Source: Massilia kyonggiensis
GTDB taxonomy: Bacteria; Pseudomonadota; Gammaproteobacteria; Burkholderiales; Burkholderiaceae_D
DNA length: 64,000 nucleotides
Assembly (NCBI RefSeq): GCF_024756235.1
Contig: NZ_JANUGY010000003.1
Coordinates: 310,001 to 374,000 of the forward strand
Direction: 5' to 3'
The translations under genes were made by a program, and so were the position numbers. The notes beneath the pieces are model-generated. The model searched no databases. It saw only the letters and a list, made by a program, of their open reading frames with translations, and had not been told where the DNA came from. Below, piece after piece: positions 41,442 through 50,960 of this stretch (positions are counted from its first letter, which is position 1; every line of letters starts with the position of its first letter).

Positions 41442-43511
41442 CTAGTGCCCCAGCGCCGGCAGGCGCGCGATGTGCGTTTCGGTCAGCTCAACCATGCCAT
41501 GGGCTGCGAGCGCCTTGACGGCATCCTTGGCACGTTCCCGCTTGTGCTTCGGATCGACATCGATCACGGCGGCGATCGCATCGTATGCTGCGGCATACGT
41601 GATAGCCGCGCCTTCCTCATTGAACTTGGCGCGCAGCACGTCGCAGGCAATCTGCTGGTGCCGCCCCAGCTTCTTGGCGCCCCGCTGTGCAAAAGGCGGC
41701 GTGATGGAGACCGCCATGCACGACGTGATGTCGTCGCCATCGTCGTCTTGGCCCACTACGACCTGTTCGAGTCTGAAGCCGTGCAGGGTCCCAGTAACAT
41801 CGTCTTTGGACTTGGCGACCGTCCAGCTGAGTCCTTGGCCAGTGACCACACCGATAACGCAATCCATCGCAGCGAACAGGCTGGAATGCCCACGCATGCC
41901 CTTGCTCTCGTCTTTGCCGGTGTGATGCACCAGCAGCACCATCCCGCCCGTCAACTGCTGGAGCGCTTTTGCGTTGGCGATGATCACTCCCATGTCTTTC
42001 GACGAATTCTCATCGGCGCCAGGGGCTGCACGGTTCAGCGTGTCTAACACAATCAAACCGTGCGCACCGCCAGCGTCACAGATCGCGTGTGCCATTTCTT
42101 CGACGTCAGAGGCCGATGTGATGTCGACCTGCTGCGTGATGAACCGCAAGGCGTCCGGCATCTTCTGCGCTTTGTACTTTTCCCAAGCCGCGATACGCTT
42201 GCCCATGCCACTTTCTCCCTCCAGCACACAGTAGGTAACGGGGCATTGCGTGATTCGCATGCCGTACCAGTCGGACACGCCGGACGCTACCGATGCGCCC
42301 AGGTCGAGGGTCAGGAACGACTTGCCCGAACCGCTCGGGCCATACAGCGCGGCGAGACCGACCTGCGGCAACAGACCGCGAACCATCCACTTGATCGGTT
42401 CAGCCTGCGCGAGCTGTGCCGCGCTCAGTATCTTGAAACGTTGCGACGACGCGCCGTCATTGGCAGAACTCTGCATGGGTCGCAGAACCCGGCTGAGGTC
42501 CACGACCTGGGGCGAGAATTTCTTCACGGCGCTGTCTACCAGCCTCGGGATTTCGTCCACACGGGCTTTCCAGCGGTCGTCGTGAGGCCCCTGAGAGGAT
42601 TGCATGAGGCCACGCAGGTGCGACACGACCACGCCCGGTTGCGTGCCGGAGGCAATCAACGAACCGGCCATGTCGCGCAGGCTGTCGTGATAGACCTCAC
42701 CACTGATTACCTGGCGCACCCAAGTGCCGTGACGATCTTCTTGCACTCCGTTCGCCGTCAGACAGACCGACTTGCTGACCGTGTTAGCGCGGATCGTATT
42801 TGCGAGGTCGGCGAACCCGTTCAGGCGGACGAGCGGACCGGATTTCAGCACACGCCCGGTCACAGTCAAGAGTCTGCGGTCGGAATACAACTCAACCTTC
42901 AGCCCATCCAAATTTCCGTTGACTCCCTTCTCCAATTTTTCAGCGTAGCCGAATCCGCGAAGTCCGGTGCCCGACGGCGACACTTCGATGTACTCGACGC
43001 CGAGCTGTTGCATCAAGGTCATCGCAGACATCGACGGCTGACCATTGACCATGCACTGGTCAATGTCGATCCCGACGATACCGTCACCGTTCAGAACGAA
43101 CGCAATTCCGGTGTACCCACCTTCGTCGAAGGCAGCCTCCGCTTGAGCGAAAGTGCCCCAGGTGTTCGGGTCGGTCGAGCTGCCGCGCACGTTCAGCAAC
43201 GTCGGGCAATAGGGCACTTTCCGGGGCTTCCCGCCGTTCATCGACTCCGCCTTCCACAGGAGCCAACGGGCCAGATTCTTGAGTTTTTCCGGGATGTTAT
43301 CGAATTGAGGAATGATGAACTGATAGTTCGTAGCCTGTTCACACGCGACGACGCCCGGCGAGGCCGGACCGTTGTCCAGCATGGCAGACGCCTTCCCCTT
43401 GTTCGACGAGCCCCGCCCCAAGATGCCTTCGAGGTCAATTCGATTTGCCTTCAGATATGCCAACACTTGGGAAGCGTTAGCGATCTGCACGGCCCCCGGA
43501 ATTACGTGCAT
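41442..43511 (-). CDS. Primase-polymerase-like/AAA helicase protein of the mobile element
   Basis: 689 residues. The N-terminal part (about 70-260: PEKLKNLARWLLWKAE...TGIAFVLNGDGIVGIDIDQC...EVSPSGTGLRGFG) belongs to the primase-polymerase-like group used by mobile elements. The C-terminal part is a RepA/DnaB-type ATPase with Walker A GPSGSGKS (about 383-390), Walker B GLIVLDTLNRAAPGADENSS and LVHHTGKDESKGMRGHSS. It probably starts replication of the excised element. It overlaps the AlpA gene by 10 nt, so both share a transcript. Confidence 0.82.
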   Translation of the reverse strand: MHVIPGAVQIANASQVLAYLKANRIDLEGILGRGSSNKGKASAMLDNGPASPGVVACEQATNYQFIIPQFDNIPEKLKNLARWLLWKAESMNGGKPRKVPYCPTLLNVRGSSTDPNTWGTFAQAEAAFDEGGYTGIAFVLNGDGIVGIDIDQCMVNGQPSMSAMTLMQQLGVEYIEVSPSGTGLRGFGYAEKLEKGVNGNLDGLKVELYSDRRLLTVTGRVLKSGPLVRLNGFADLANTIRANTVSKSVCLTANGVQEDRHGTWVRQVISGEVYHDSLRDMAGSLIASGTQPGVVVSHLRGLMQSSQGPHDDRWKARVDEIPRLVDSAVKKFSPQVVDLSRVLRPMQSSANDGASSQRFKILSAAQLAQAEPIKWMVRGLLPQVGLAALYGPSGSGKSFLTLDLGASVASGVSDWYGMRITQCPVTYCVLEGESGMGKRIAAWEKYKAQKMPDALRFITQQVDITSASDVEEMAHAICDAGGAHGLIVLDTLNRAAPGADENSSKDMGVIIANAKALQQLTGGMVLLVHHTGKDESKGMRGHSSLFAAMDCVIGVVTGQGLSWTVAKSKDDVTGTLHGFRLEQVVVGQDDDGDDITSCMAVSITPPFAQRGAKKLGRHQQIACDVLRAKFNEEGAAITYAAAYDAIAAVIDVDPKHKRERAKDAVKALAAHGMVELTETHIARLPALGH

Positions 43512-43768
43512 GCCGAGCCCTTGCGATCGGCCTTGTGGCCATTGGGCTCACGACCTGCAGACTGGGCGGCGCACCATGCGACGTGGCGCGGCGACGACGC
43601 AGCCTGAGCGTTGAGCCATGCGTCCAAGTCGCTGACGAGCCAGCCAACAGCACGGGGGCCGAGAATGATCGGCGGCGGGAATTCGTTCCGCTTGATCTTG
43701 TCGTAGATGCTGCTGCGACCGAGGCCAGTCAGCTCCTTGACAGCTTTGATGCGCAAAATCGTGGCCAT
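43502..43768 (-). CDS. AlpA-family DNA-binding regulator/excisionase
   Basis: 88 residues. ILRIKAVKELTGLGRSSIYDKIKRNEFPPPIILGPRAVGWLVSDLDAWLNAQ is the AlpA/MerR-like winged helix used by P4-type elements to activate integrase or direct excision. It is followed directly by the primase-helicase gene (10-nt overlap). The 161 nt between this gene and the integrase end contain a small hairpin (43892-43912) and no gene. Confidence 0.9.
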   Translation of the reverse strand: MATILRIKAVKELTGLGRSSIYDKIKRNEFPPPIILGPRAVGWLVSDLDAWLNAQAASSPRHVAWCAAQSAGREPNGHKADRKGSACT

Positions 43769-43929
43769 ACTTTGGATACACTCCTTTTAACGAAAGAGGT
43801 GTCCAGATTAGTAGGCCAAAAATAATTCGACTGAAGGAATTTGAGTCTCGGGTATACCAGGATTGTGCGTTAGGGGCCGCAGAGCACCACAGGCCCGCCT
43901 TTCACGAGGCGGCCTTGCCACCAGTCGGG

Positions 43930-45165
43930 CTAAGCCGCTGCCTGATGAATGGTGCTGACCGAGGCCGCAACAGGAACAACAGCGCAGAAGTCGCTCCACG
44001 CTTGCATCAGCACGGCTCGCTTCGCCAACAAATCGCCGCGCTGATATGCTTCCTCGACCTTATCCGGCAACTTGTGCGCAAGCGCGTGCTCACATACCTC
44101 CCGCGAGAAAGAGTTGCCAACTGACTCGGCGCACCACATGCGGAACGTCGAACGAAATCCATGCACCGTGATGTCTTTCCTACCCATCCGCTTCAACACG
44201 GCAGTCAGACTCATATCGGACAAAGGCGTGTCAGCTTTCCGACCAAAAAACACCACATCCCCATCACACGGCATGGCGCGCAAGAGTGCCTTGGCCTGGG
44301 TCGACAACGGCACGCGATGCTCCTTCCCTGCCTTCATCCGTTCCTTCGGAATCGTCCAGACTCCGGCTTCGAGGTCGACCTCCGACCAAACCATGCCACG
44401 CACCTCGCCAGAACGAACGGCCGTGAGGATCGCGAACTCCACAGCACGCGCTGCGATGCCGTCCCGCTCCCGCAACGCCACCATGAATTCGCCGACCTCC
44501 TGCCAAGGAAGCGACGGATGGTGGACGACAGGGGCGACCTTGTTCGGATCGGCCAGCAGCACCTCCAAATGCCCGTTCCAGCGTGCAGGATTATCACCTT
44601 GACGAAATTTGCTTACGGTAGCCCAGTCGAGGATGCTTTCAATGCGCCCGCGCAGGCGGCTTGCCGTCTCGGTCTTCGTCGTCCAGATGGGGCTGAGAAC
44701 TTTCACCACCAGATCGGTATCGATGTCCGCGACCGAAAGCGCCCCGATGACCGGCGAAGCATAGGTAGCGAGCGTGTTCTCCCACTGGCTCGCGTGCTTT
44801 GCGTTCTTCCAGTCGGTGCGCTTGACGGCGATGTACTTGGCGGCGCATTCGTCGAAAGTGATCCGCTTGGCGCGTGCCAACGTTTGCGCGTTTTTCACTG
44901 TACGGCGCTCGTCAATCGGGTCCTTCCCGTCGAGCAGGAGAAGACGGCAGTCTTTTGCCCGAGTCCTGGCATCCGCCAAGCTAACCGTATGGAGCGGCCC
45001 TAAGCCCATCTCACGCTGCTTTCCCGAAACGGTGTACCGAAAAATCCAGCTCTTCGTCCCCGACTTGGACACCTGGAGCCAGAGCCCTGCCCCATCACCG
45101 TAGTAGCCGGGCTTGGTAAGCTGACGCACCCCAAGCGCAGACAATTTTTCAGTCACTACCGCCAC
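43930..45165 (-). CDS. int: Tyrosine recombinase, P4-type integrase
   Basis: 411 residues. The N-terminus (LTKPGYYGDGAGLWLQVSKSGTKSWIFRYTVSGKQREMGLG) is DUF4102, and a core-binding SAM-like part follows. The catalytic domain shows ILTAVRSGEVRG (Arg about 247), VHGFRSTFRMWC (H-x-x-R about 335) and EEAYQRGDLL (Tyr about 372). It should catalyse integration at the tRNA-Ser 3' end, which lies about 140 nt away on the same strand, the usual arrangement for this family. Confidence 0.95.
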   Translation of the reverse strand: MAVVTEKLSALGVRQLTKPGYYGDGAGLWLQVSKSGTKSWIFRYTVSGKQREMGLGPLHTVSLADARTRAKDCRLLLLDGKDPIDERRTVKNAQTLARAKRITFDECAAKYIAVKRTDWKNAKHASQWENTLATYASPVIGALSVADIDTDLVVKVLSPIWTTKTETASRLRGRIESILDWATVSKFRQGDNPARWNGHLEVLLADPNKVAPVVHHPSLPWQEVGEFMVALRERDGIAARAVEFAILTAVRSGEVRGMVWSEVDLEAGVWTIPKERMKAGKEHRVPLSTQAKALLRAMPCDGDVVFFGRKADTPLSDMSLTAVLKRMGRKDITVHGFRSTFRMWCAESVGNSFSREVCEHALAHKLPDKVEEAYQRGDLLAKRAVLMQAWSDFCAVVPVAASVSTIHQAAA

Positions 45166-45269
45166 TTATCTACCCCCATCCCTACCCACACGTAATGACC
45201 GGATTTTAACGCATTTCCACGGAACAATCCGGACTATTTTTGGCAGCTTCTCTCTATGAAAAAAGGACG

Positions 45270-45296
45270 AAAAAAAACCCCATCGCTGGGGTTTTG
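45270..45296 (-). terminator. Terminator after tRNA-Ser, brought by the island
   Basis: On the minus strand ACCCC-AGCGAT-GGGGT is followed by seven or eight T residues, 10-30 nt after the tRNA 3' end. It replaces the original terminator now left at 26338-26400. Confidence 0.8.
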
Positions 45297-45304
45297 ATCA
45301 TGTT

Positions 45305-45319
45305 CTGGCGGAAGCGGTG
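45305..45319. repeat. attR of the tRNA-Ser island
   Basis: CTGGCGGAAGCGGTG, identical to 26389-26403, forms the 3' end of the intact tRNA-Ser gene (14 of its bases lie in the tRNA). Integration thus kept the tRNA sequence whole. Confidence 0.75.
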
Positions 45320-45395
45320 AGATTCGAACTCACGAACGGGTTCCCCCGTCGGCAGTTTTCAAGACTGCTGCCTTCAACCACTCGGCCACGCTTCC
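45306..45395 (-). tRNA. tRNA-Ser (UGA anticodon)
   Basis: 90 nt with encoded CCA. Acceptor arms GGAAGCG/CGCTTCC, D-arm GGCCGAGTGGTTGAAGGC, anticodon stem-loop GCAGT-CTTGAAA-ACTGC with anticodon TGA, a long variable arm as expected for serine, and T-arm GTGAGTTCGAATCTCAC. It is the integration site of the island to its left and reads on the same strand as the integrase. Confidence 0.96.
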
Positions 45396-45419
45396 TGAGG
45401 AACCGGCATTATACATAAA

Positions 45420-47513
45420 TCATTGCCCCACGGGCAGCAAACGGACGGCCCCCAGCGCATCCGAGCCAGACTCCACATGCCCCATCAGCAACCAGTTCTC
45501 CCGCAAGCTCTTCTCGAACTCATACGCCGGCAGCGGCCTCCCGTACAGGTAGCCCTGCACCTCGTCGCACCCGGCCTGGCGCAGGAACTCCAACTGCTCC
45601 AGCGTCTCCACGCCCTCCGCGATGACGCGGTGCCCCAGCTTGCGCCCCATGCCGATGATGGTGCTCGCGATCGCGCAATCGCTCGGGTCCAGCGGGATCC
45701 CCGTCGTGAACGAGCGGTCGATCTTGAGCGTGTCGATCGGGAAGCGTTTCAGATATGACAGGCTCGAATAGCCCGTGCCGAAATCGTCCAGAGAGAGGGC
45801 CACGCCCAGCGCGCTGATGCGGTCCATGATGGCGATTACGTGCTCGATGTCGTGCATCAGGGTGCTTTCCGTGATCTCCAGTTCCAGCCAGTGAGGATCC
45901 AGTCGGTAGCGGCGCAGGGTTTCCGCGACGCGGCCCGGCAGCGACGGCGTGAACTCGCGTGCAGAGACGTTCACGGCCAGGCGGAACGGCGGCAGGCCGG
46001 CGCGTTGCCAGATCGCGGCCTGGGCGCAGGCCTGTTCCAGCACCCACTCGCCCACCTGCACGATCAGGCCCGTGCTTTCGGCCAGCGGGATGAATTCGAT
46101 CGGCGGGACCATGCCGCGCACCGGATGCTTCCAGCGCACGAGGGCTTCGGCGCCCACCAGGCGGCTCGAGCCGATTTCGAATTTCGGCTGGTAGTGCAGG
46201 ATCAGTTCGCCGTTGCCCAGCGCGTGGCGCAGGCCGGATTCGATCAGCATGCGCTGCTGCATGCCCTCGTTCATGTCGAGACGGTAGAACGCGACGCTGC
46301 GGTCCGGGTTCTCCGCATGTTCCTTGGCGCGCTCCATCGCGATGTCGGCCATGCGCAGCAGCGTCTCGGCGTCCTGCCCATCCTGCGGATAGACGGAGAT
46401 GCCGATACTCGCGCCCACGCGCAGGTCGTGACCCTGCACGAGGAACGGTGCCTCCAGTGCAGCCTGCAGCTTTTGCGCGACCGTCGTGGCCTCGAAGTGC
46501 TGGCGGATGTCGAACAGGCCGACGGCGAATTCGTCGCCGGACAGGTGCGCCACCACGTCTTCGTCGCGCAGCGCGTTGCGCAGGCGTTCGGCCACCAGGC
46601 GCAGCAGGTCGTCGCCGACCCTGCGGCCCAGCGTGCCGTTGATCAGCTTGAAGCGGTTCAGGTCCAGGTACAGCACGCAGGCCGTCGATTCGTTGCGCTG
46701 GGCGACCATCAGGGCCTGGTCGACGAGACGGCCGAACAGCGTGCGGTTCGGCAGGCCGGTCAGTTCCTGGTAGTAGGCCAGGTGATGCAGGCGCTCCTCG
46801 GCCAGCTTGCGTTCCGTGATGTCGGTGAGATACGCGATCAGGCCGGTCGGGCGGTCTTCCAGGTCGCACAGCGGCGACAGCGACAGGCTGGCCCAGAAGA
46901 TCTCGCCCGATTTCTTCCGGCGCCGCACTTCCATCATGCGGCCGCCCTGCTCCGCGAAGGCGTCCTGGAAGTCCTGGTCGTCGTCCGCGTACAGGAACAG
47001 GATGTTGCGGCCGACGGCTTCCAGCGCCGTGTAGCCGAACAGGCGCTCGGCGCCCTTGTTCCAGCTGGTGATGTAGCCCATGCGGTCCATCGTCAGCACG
47101 GATTCGTGGATCTGGTCGAGGATCTGCGACTGGTGCGCCAGCTGCGCTTCGACCTGGGCATAGGCGTGGGTCGTGCGCTGGGCCAGCGAATGGACCTGCA
47201 TCAGCGTGCCGGTGAGGCCGGCCAACGCTTCCAGCTGGCGCAGGTCGTCCACGCTGTAGGCGCGGCCGGCGACTTCGTAGCGGCCGAAGCACACGCCGTC
47301 GGCGCGCACTTCCTGCAGCAGCGCGCCTTCCACCATGTGCGGGTGCAGCACGCCTTCCGGGATGAACGCGCAGTGCGGACTCGCCAGCAGCGCGCCGGCG
47401 ATGCGTCCCAGTTCGGCGTGGAGATCGTCCCCTCGGCGGGTCAATACGGCGTCGCAGACGGCAGCGCTGCCGCCCACGAAATCGATCGGCGCAGCGGCTG
47501 GCGTCTTAGACAT
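45420..47513 (-). CDS. PAS-GGDEF-EAL cyclic-di-GMP protein
   Basis: 697 residues. An unassigned N-terminal region (about 1-125) is followed by a PAS domain (about 130-240, [31 protein letters not shown]), a GGDEF domain (about 245-410) and an EAL domain (about 425-675). The diguanylate cyclase motif is SGDEF (Ser for the first Gly), with an inhibitory-site RDED five residues before it. EALVRW, NVSAREF, ELEITES and [14 protein letters not shown] keep the phosphodiesterase residues. It overlaps the HDOD gene by 8 nt, so the two are co-expressed. Direction of activity (making or breaking c-di-GMP) cannot be decided from sequence. Confidence 0.9.
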   Translation of the reverse strand: MSKTPAAAPIDFVGGSAAVCDAVLTRRGDDLHAELGRIAGALLASPHCAFIPEGVLHPHMVEGALLQEVRADGVCFGRYEVAGRAYSVDDLRQLEALAGLTGTLMQVHSLAQRTTHAYAQVEAQLAHQSQILDQIHESVLTMDRMGYITSWNKGAERLFGYTALEAVGRNILFLYADDDQDFQDAFAEQGGRMMEVRRRKKSGEIFWASLSLSPLCDLEDRPTGLIAYLTDITERKLAEERLHHLAYYQELTGLPNRTLFGRLVDQALMVAQRNESTACVLYLDLNRFKLINGTLGRRVGDDLLRLVAERLRNALRDEDVVAHLSGDEFAVGLFDIRQHFEATTVAQKLQAALEAPFLVQGHDLRVGASIGISVYPQDGQDAETLLRMADIAMERAKEHAENPDRSVAFYRLDMNEGMQQRMLIESGLRHALGNGELILHYQPKFEIGSSRLVGAEALVRWKHPVRGMVPPIEFIPLAESTGLIVQVGEWVLEQACAQAAIWQRAGLPPFRLAVNVSAREFTPSLPGRVAETLRRYRLDPHWLELEITESTLMHDIEHVIAIMDRISALGVALSLDDFGTGYSSLSYLKRFPIDTLKIDRSFTTGIPLDPSDCAIASTIIGMGRKLGHRVIAEGVETLEQLEFLRQAGCDEVQGYLYGRPLPAYEFEKSLRENWLLMGHVESGSDALGAVRLLPVGQ

Positions 47514-48666
47514 TGCGGGCTACCTGGATGGCCCAGTGATAGGCGTGTAATTGGCTCTGCCACCAGTCCGGCCCGTCGACGCCCGCTTCCTGCAGCGTCT
47601 CCGGATCCGGCCGGCCCGCTTCGGCGAGCCGCAGCCGTTGTCCCAGCTGCCCTTCGCGCCGCAGCAGCGCGGCTTCGACGTGCTCCGGCAGGTTCAGGTC
47701 CTGCACGATCTCGGCCATCGGCATCTGGAACAGGCGATCCAGCAGCGAGAACACGCCGGCCATGAACGCGAGATCCTGCTCGTCGCGGTCGCCGCCGTCG
47801 CGCTTGCACAGCGCCTCCAGCGCGGCGCCCCGCAAGGCGGCCACGGGCAGCATTAGGTTCGGCGGGCTGTCCGGATGCTGGCGCGCGTACAGCAGCAGTT
47901 GCAGCCAGCGCTGCAGCTGGCGCCGGCCCAGGCGGCTGATCGCCTGGCCGAAGCTCGTGATCTGGGTGCCGACCGAGAACGCGGCCGAGTTCACCAGTTT
48001 CAACAGGTGATACGACAGCGCCGGATCCGCTTTCAGCTGCGCTTCCAGCTCGCGCGAATCGGCGTCTTGCGCCAGCAGCGCCAGCATCGTCAGCATGCGC
48101 CGGCGCGACGTGCCGTCGTCGCCTTCCGCCACGCTGCCTTCCAGTGCGTAGTCCCCGCTGAACCAGGCAAAGCCCGCGTTCTCGCAGGCGCGGTACGCGG
48201 CCATGTCGCCGACGTTGTAGGCGAGGTGCGGTCCGAACAGCGTCGGCAGCGAGCCCGCGCGCGGCAATTCGCTGCGCGCGTCGCGCGCCACCGTGCGCAG
48301 CGCGATCGGTGCCGCGACGCCTTCCGGCAGCACGCCGTCGATCAGCACGCGGTAACCGGTCATCTGCAGTTCCGCCAGGCGGCGCGCGGTGCCGTCCTTC
48401 GCCAGCGCGTCCGCACGCATGGCCAGCAGCACGCGGTTGGCCGGCAGCACGTTCAGGACGGGGGGCGTGAGGACGGCCACATCGTCCAGCAGCACGATGC
48501 AGTCGAGGGGGGCGATGGCGGCCAGCAGGTCCGGCGTGCCGAACAGGCCTTGCAACGCGGGATCGTCGAGTCCTGCTCCCGGCGTGCCAAGCAACAGAGC
48601 GACCCACTCGTTCTGCGCGTTGGCGACGGAGCGTACTTCAACCACCGGAAACGGGGCGCTGGACAT
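47506..48666 (-). CDS. HDOD domain signalling protein
   Basis: 386 residues. The C-terminal half holds an HDOD domain (about 195-380), with [49 protein letters not shown] typical of the family. The N-terminal half is a degenerate EAL-like region ([26 protein letters not shown]...[14 protein letters not shown]), as in YuxH-type proteins. It likely works as a signalling adaptor rather than an enzyme. Its end overlaps the PAS-GGDEF-EAL gene by 8 nt. Confidence 0.85.
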   Translation of the reverse strand: MSSAPFPVVEVRSVANAQNEWVALLLGTPGAGLDDPALQGLFGTPDLLAAIAPLDCIVLLDDVAVLTPPVLNVLPANRVLLAMRADALAKDGTARRLAELQMTGYRVLIDGVLPEGVAAPIALRTVARDARSELPRAGSLPTLFGPHLAYNVGDMAAYRACENAGFAWFSGDYALEGSVAEGDDGTSRRRMLTMLALLAQDADSRELEAQLKADPALSYHLLKLVNSAAFSVGTQITSFGQAISRLGRRQLQRWLQLLLYARQHPDSPPNLMLPVAALRGAALEALCKRDGGDRDEQDLAFMAGVFSLLDRLFQMPMAEIVQDLNLPEHVEAALLRREGQLGQRLRLAEAGRPDPETLQEAGVDGPDWWQSQLHAYHWAIQVARNV

Positions 48667-48765
48667 TAGCGAATATGCATTGATAGTAACCAGCTAATAG
48701 TAGAGCACGGCTTATTGGAAAGCAACTGTTTCTGTTTCCTCTAGGACACGGTTTTACATATATAT

Positions 48766-49401
48766 TTACGGTCCCGCGCCGCCGACACGGCCATGCTGCA
48801 CCGCGAACTTGATCAGCTCCGCCTGCCCTTCGATGCCGAGCTTGCGCTTGATGTTCAGGCGGTGCGTTTCGACGGTGCGCACGGACAGGTCCAGCGCCTT
48901 TGCGATCTGCTTGTTCGATTCGCCGTTGGCGATGTGGCGCAGCACTTCCTGTTCGCGCGACGTGAGCTGGTTGTCCTGCGCGGCCGGGCGCGCGAGCTGG
49001 CGTGCGACGGCCGCGCTGTAGTAGATGCCGCCGGCCATGACGGTGTCGATGGCGAGGACGATGTCCTTGCCCGGCGCATCCTTCAGCACGTAGCCGCGCG
49101 CGCCCGCCTGCATCGCCTGCGTGACGTATTCCAGCTTGTCGTGCATGGACAGGATCAGCACGGCGATGTCCGGATAGTTCGCGTACAGGCGCGCCGTGGC
49201 TTCGATGCCGCTGCCGTCGCGCATGGTGATGTCCATCAGCACGAGGTCGATGCGGGTGCTGCCCGCGAGCGCCAGCGCCTCGGCGCCGGAATCCGCCTCG
49301 GCCACGACGCGGAAATGCGCCACCGCTTCCAGCCGCGCGCGCAGGCCGTCGCGCACGAGGGGATGGTCGTCGACCAGCATGATGTGCACAGGTTCTGTCA
49401 T
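48766..49401 (-). CDS. LuxR/NarL-type response regulator
   Basis: 211 residues. Receiver domain (1-120) with DD near 10-11, phospho-acceptor Asp in VLMDITMRDG (about 55) and Lys in YVLKDA (about 105). The helix-turn-helix (about 145-200) reads LTSREQEVLRHIANGESNKQIAKALDLSVRTVETHRLNIKRKLG. It starts directly after the histidine kinase stop and should be its partner. A tandem CTACGTAG site in front of cstA is a candidate target. Confidence 0.93.
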   Translation of the reverse strand: MTEPVHIMLVDDHPLVRDGLRARLEAVAHFRVVAEADSGAEALALAGSTRIDLVLMDITMRDGSGIEATARLYANYPDIAVLILSMHDKLEYVTQAMQAGARGYVLKDAPGKDIVLAIDTVMAGGIYYSAAVARQLARPAAQDNQLTSREQEVLRHIANGESNKQIAKALDLSVRTVETHRLNIKRKLGIEGQAELIKFAVQHGRVGGAGP

Positions 49402-50760
49402 TCAGGTCTCCAGTTCGACGCTCGCGCACACGGTGGTGCCGGCCGCGGACGATGCGATGTCGAGGTGGCCGCCGATCGCGTCCATCCGTTCCATCATGTT
49501 GCGCAGGCCGATGCCGCGCTGCGGGTGCGTGGCGACGCCCTCGGCGTCGAAGCCGGCGCCATCGTCCGCGATGGTGAGCAGCACGCGGCCGTCGCCGGCG
49601 TGCAGCGCCAGGTCGATGTGGTGCGCGCCCGCGTGCCGTTCGATGTTCGTCAGCGCTTCCTGGGCGATGCGGAACAACACCGTGCCGACGGCCTGCGGCA
49701 GGTGCTCGGCGTCGCCCGACACGTTGAACGTCACCGGCATGCCGCTGTGCTGCGAGAATTCCTCGGCCAGGTGGTCCAGCGCGGCCGCGAGTCCGAGGTC
49801 GTCCAGCAAAGTGGGACGCAGGTCGTGCGAGATGCGGCGCACCTCGCCCAGCACCTTGTTGAGCTCTTCCGCCGTGCGCTCGAAGCTGGCGTGCGCCTGG
49901 CGCTGCTGGTCCGGCGTGCCTTTCATGCGGATGATGCCGGCCTCGATCTGCAGCTTGATCGACACGAGCCACTGGCTGATGCCGTCGTGCAGGTCGCGCG
50001 ACAGGCGCGCCCGCTCCTGCTCCTGCGAATCGACGACGCGCTGCGCCAGCGCCTTCAGCTTCATGTCCGCCACGCGCGATTCGCTGACGTTCAGCGCGAG
50101 GCCGGCGCCGCCGATGACGAGCGTGGCGAGGATGGCGAGGCCGGCGATCCACCACATCGTCGTCTCGATGTTGCGCGACTGCTGGGCGTCGACCTGGTCG
50201 AGCGCGGCCTGCACGTCGTCGAGATACAGGCCGCTGCCCATGATCCAGCCCCATTGCGGGATCGACACGACGTAGCCCAGCTTGGGCGCCGGCTTGTTCG
50301 AGGACGGCTTGACCCAGTTGTAGCGCACGAGTCCGCCGCCCTGCTTCGCGACGGCGACGATGTTCTGGATGGTGGGCGCGCCGAACTGGTCGTGCAGGTT
50401 CCACAGGTCGCGTCCGACCAGCTCCGGTTGGCGCGGATGCATCAGGTTGCGGCCGTCCATGTCGTACACGAAGAAATAGCCGTCGTCGCCGAAGCTGAGC
50501 GATTGCAGGATGCGCTTGGCCTCGGCCAGCGTGGCCGGGTCGTTGCGGCCGGATGCCGTCAGGTGGGCGATCGAGTGGGAGGCGAGGTCCACGTAGTGCC
50601 GCAGTTCCGCCTGCTTGGTGGCGAGGTAGGCCTGCTGGATGGTGGCGTGCTGCTCGTGCGCGAGCGCGATCGCCTGCTGCCGGACGAACAGGGCGATCGC
50701 ACACAGCGCCACGATCAGCGGGGCGATCGCAAGGAAGATGACCTTCTGCCGTAATTGCAT
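49402..50760 (-). CDS. Sensor histidine kinase with Cache-type sensor, HisKA_3
   Basis: 452 residues. Two membrane spans (about 8-28 and 202-225) enclose a periplasmic Cache-like domain with DDGYFFVYDMDGRNLMHPRQPELVGRDLWNLHDQFG and WGWIMGSGLYLDDV. The dimerisation/phosphorylation motif is ERARLSRDLHDGISQWLVSIKLQIE (His about 268), and the ATPase domain includes RIAQEALTNIERHAGA, DDGAGF and GIGLRNMMERM. It probably senses a small carboxylate and activates the regulator encoded next to it. The gene diverges from cstA, so control of pyruvate uptake is likely. Confidence 0.92.
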   Translation of the reverse strand: MQLRQKVIFLAIAPLIVALCAIALFVRQQAIALAHEQHATIQQAYLATKQAELRHYVDLASHSIAHLTASGRNDPATLAEAKRILQSLSFGDDGYFFVYDMDGRNLMHPRQPELVGRDLWNLHDQFGAPTIQNIVAVAKQGGGLVRYNWVKPSSNKPAPKLGYVVSIPQWGWIMGSGLYLDDVQAALDQVDAQQSRNIETTMWWIAGLAILATLVIGGAGLALNVSESRVADMKLKALAQRVVDSQEQERARLSRDLHDGISQWLVSIKLQIEAGIIRMKGTPDQQRQAHASFERTAEELNKVLGEVRRISHDLRPTLLDDLGLAAALDHLAEEFSQHSGMPVTFNVSGDAEHLPQAVGTVLFRIAQEALTNIERHAGAHHIDLALHAGDGRVLLTIADDGAGFDAEGVATHPQRGIGLRNMMERMDAIGGHLDIASSAAGTTVCASVELET

Positions 50761-50821
50761 GCCGTGCGCGTCGAATTAGTCGTAACATGGAATTGTACGA
50801 CTGATCAGCGTTGCGCGTGGG

Positions 50822-50839
50822 CTACGTAGGACTACGTAG
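50822..50839. promoter_or_regulatory. Tandem CTACGTAG palindromes, candidate response-regulator site
   Basis: CTACGTAG-GA-CTACGTAG: two identical 8-bp palindromes spaced 2 bp apart, so their centres are one helical turn apart. They end 20 bp upstream of the -35 element of the cstA promoter, a usual activator position. TACGTA half-sites are known for several NarL/FixJ-type regulators. Confidence 0.55.
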
Positions 50840-50859
50840 AGCGCTGCGTAATCATGCGC

Positions 50860-50888
50860 TTGTACCGAGCCGACCCGTGCAAGATACT
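50860..50888 (+). promoter_or_regulatory. Sigma-70-like promoter of cstA
   Basis: TTGTAC (50860-50865), a 17-bp spacer, and GATACT (50883-50888). Both hexamers are close to consensus and the spacing is ideal. The expected start near 50895 gives a leader of about 65 nt before the cstA ATG. Confidence 0.6.
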
Positions 50889-50960
50889 GGCAGGCACGCT
50901 GCTGTTCGTGTAAGCCGGCATCGACCGGTTGCGCAGCGCATCCAAATCGGAGGAGTCAAT

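Larger units (their letters stand above)
26389..45319. mobile_element. Integrative island in tRNA-Ser(UGA), about 18.9 kb
   Basis: Bounded by 15-bp direct repeats of the tRNA-Ser 3' end. The integrase (43930-45165), an AlpA-like regulator and a primase-helicase lie at the tRNA end, as in P4-like satellites and integrative elements. The GC content is visibly lower than in the flanks. The cargo is an Hcp effector-immunity module, a SNIPE-like nuclease, a serine recombinase, a large NTPase-nuclease pair and several unknown genes. No structural phage or conjugation genes are present, so mobility would need a helper or be limited to excision. Confidence 0.8.
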
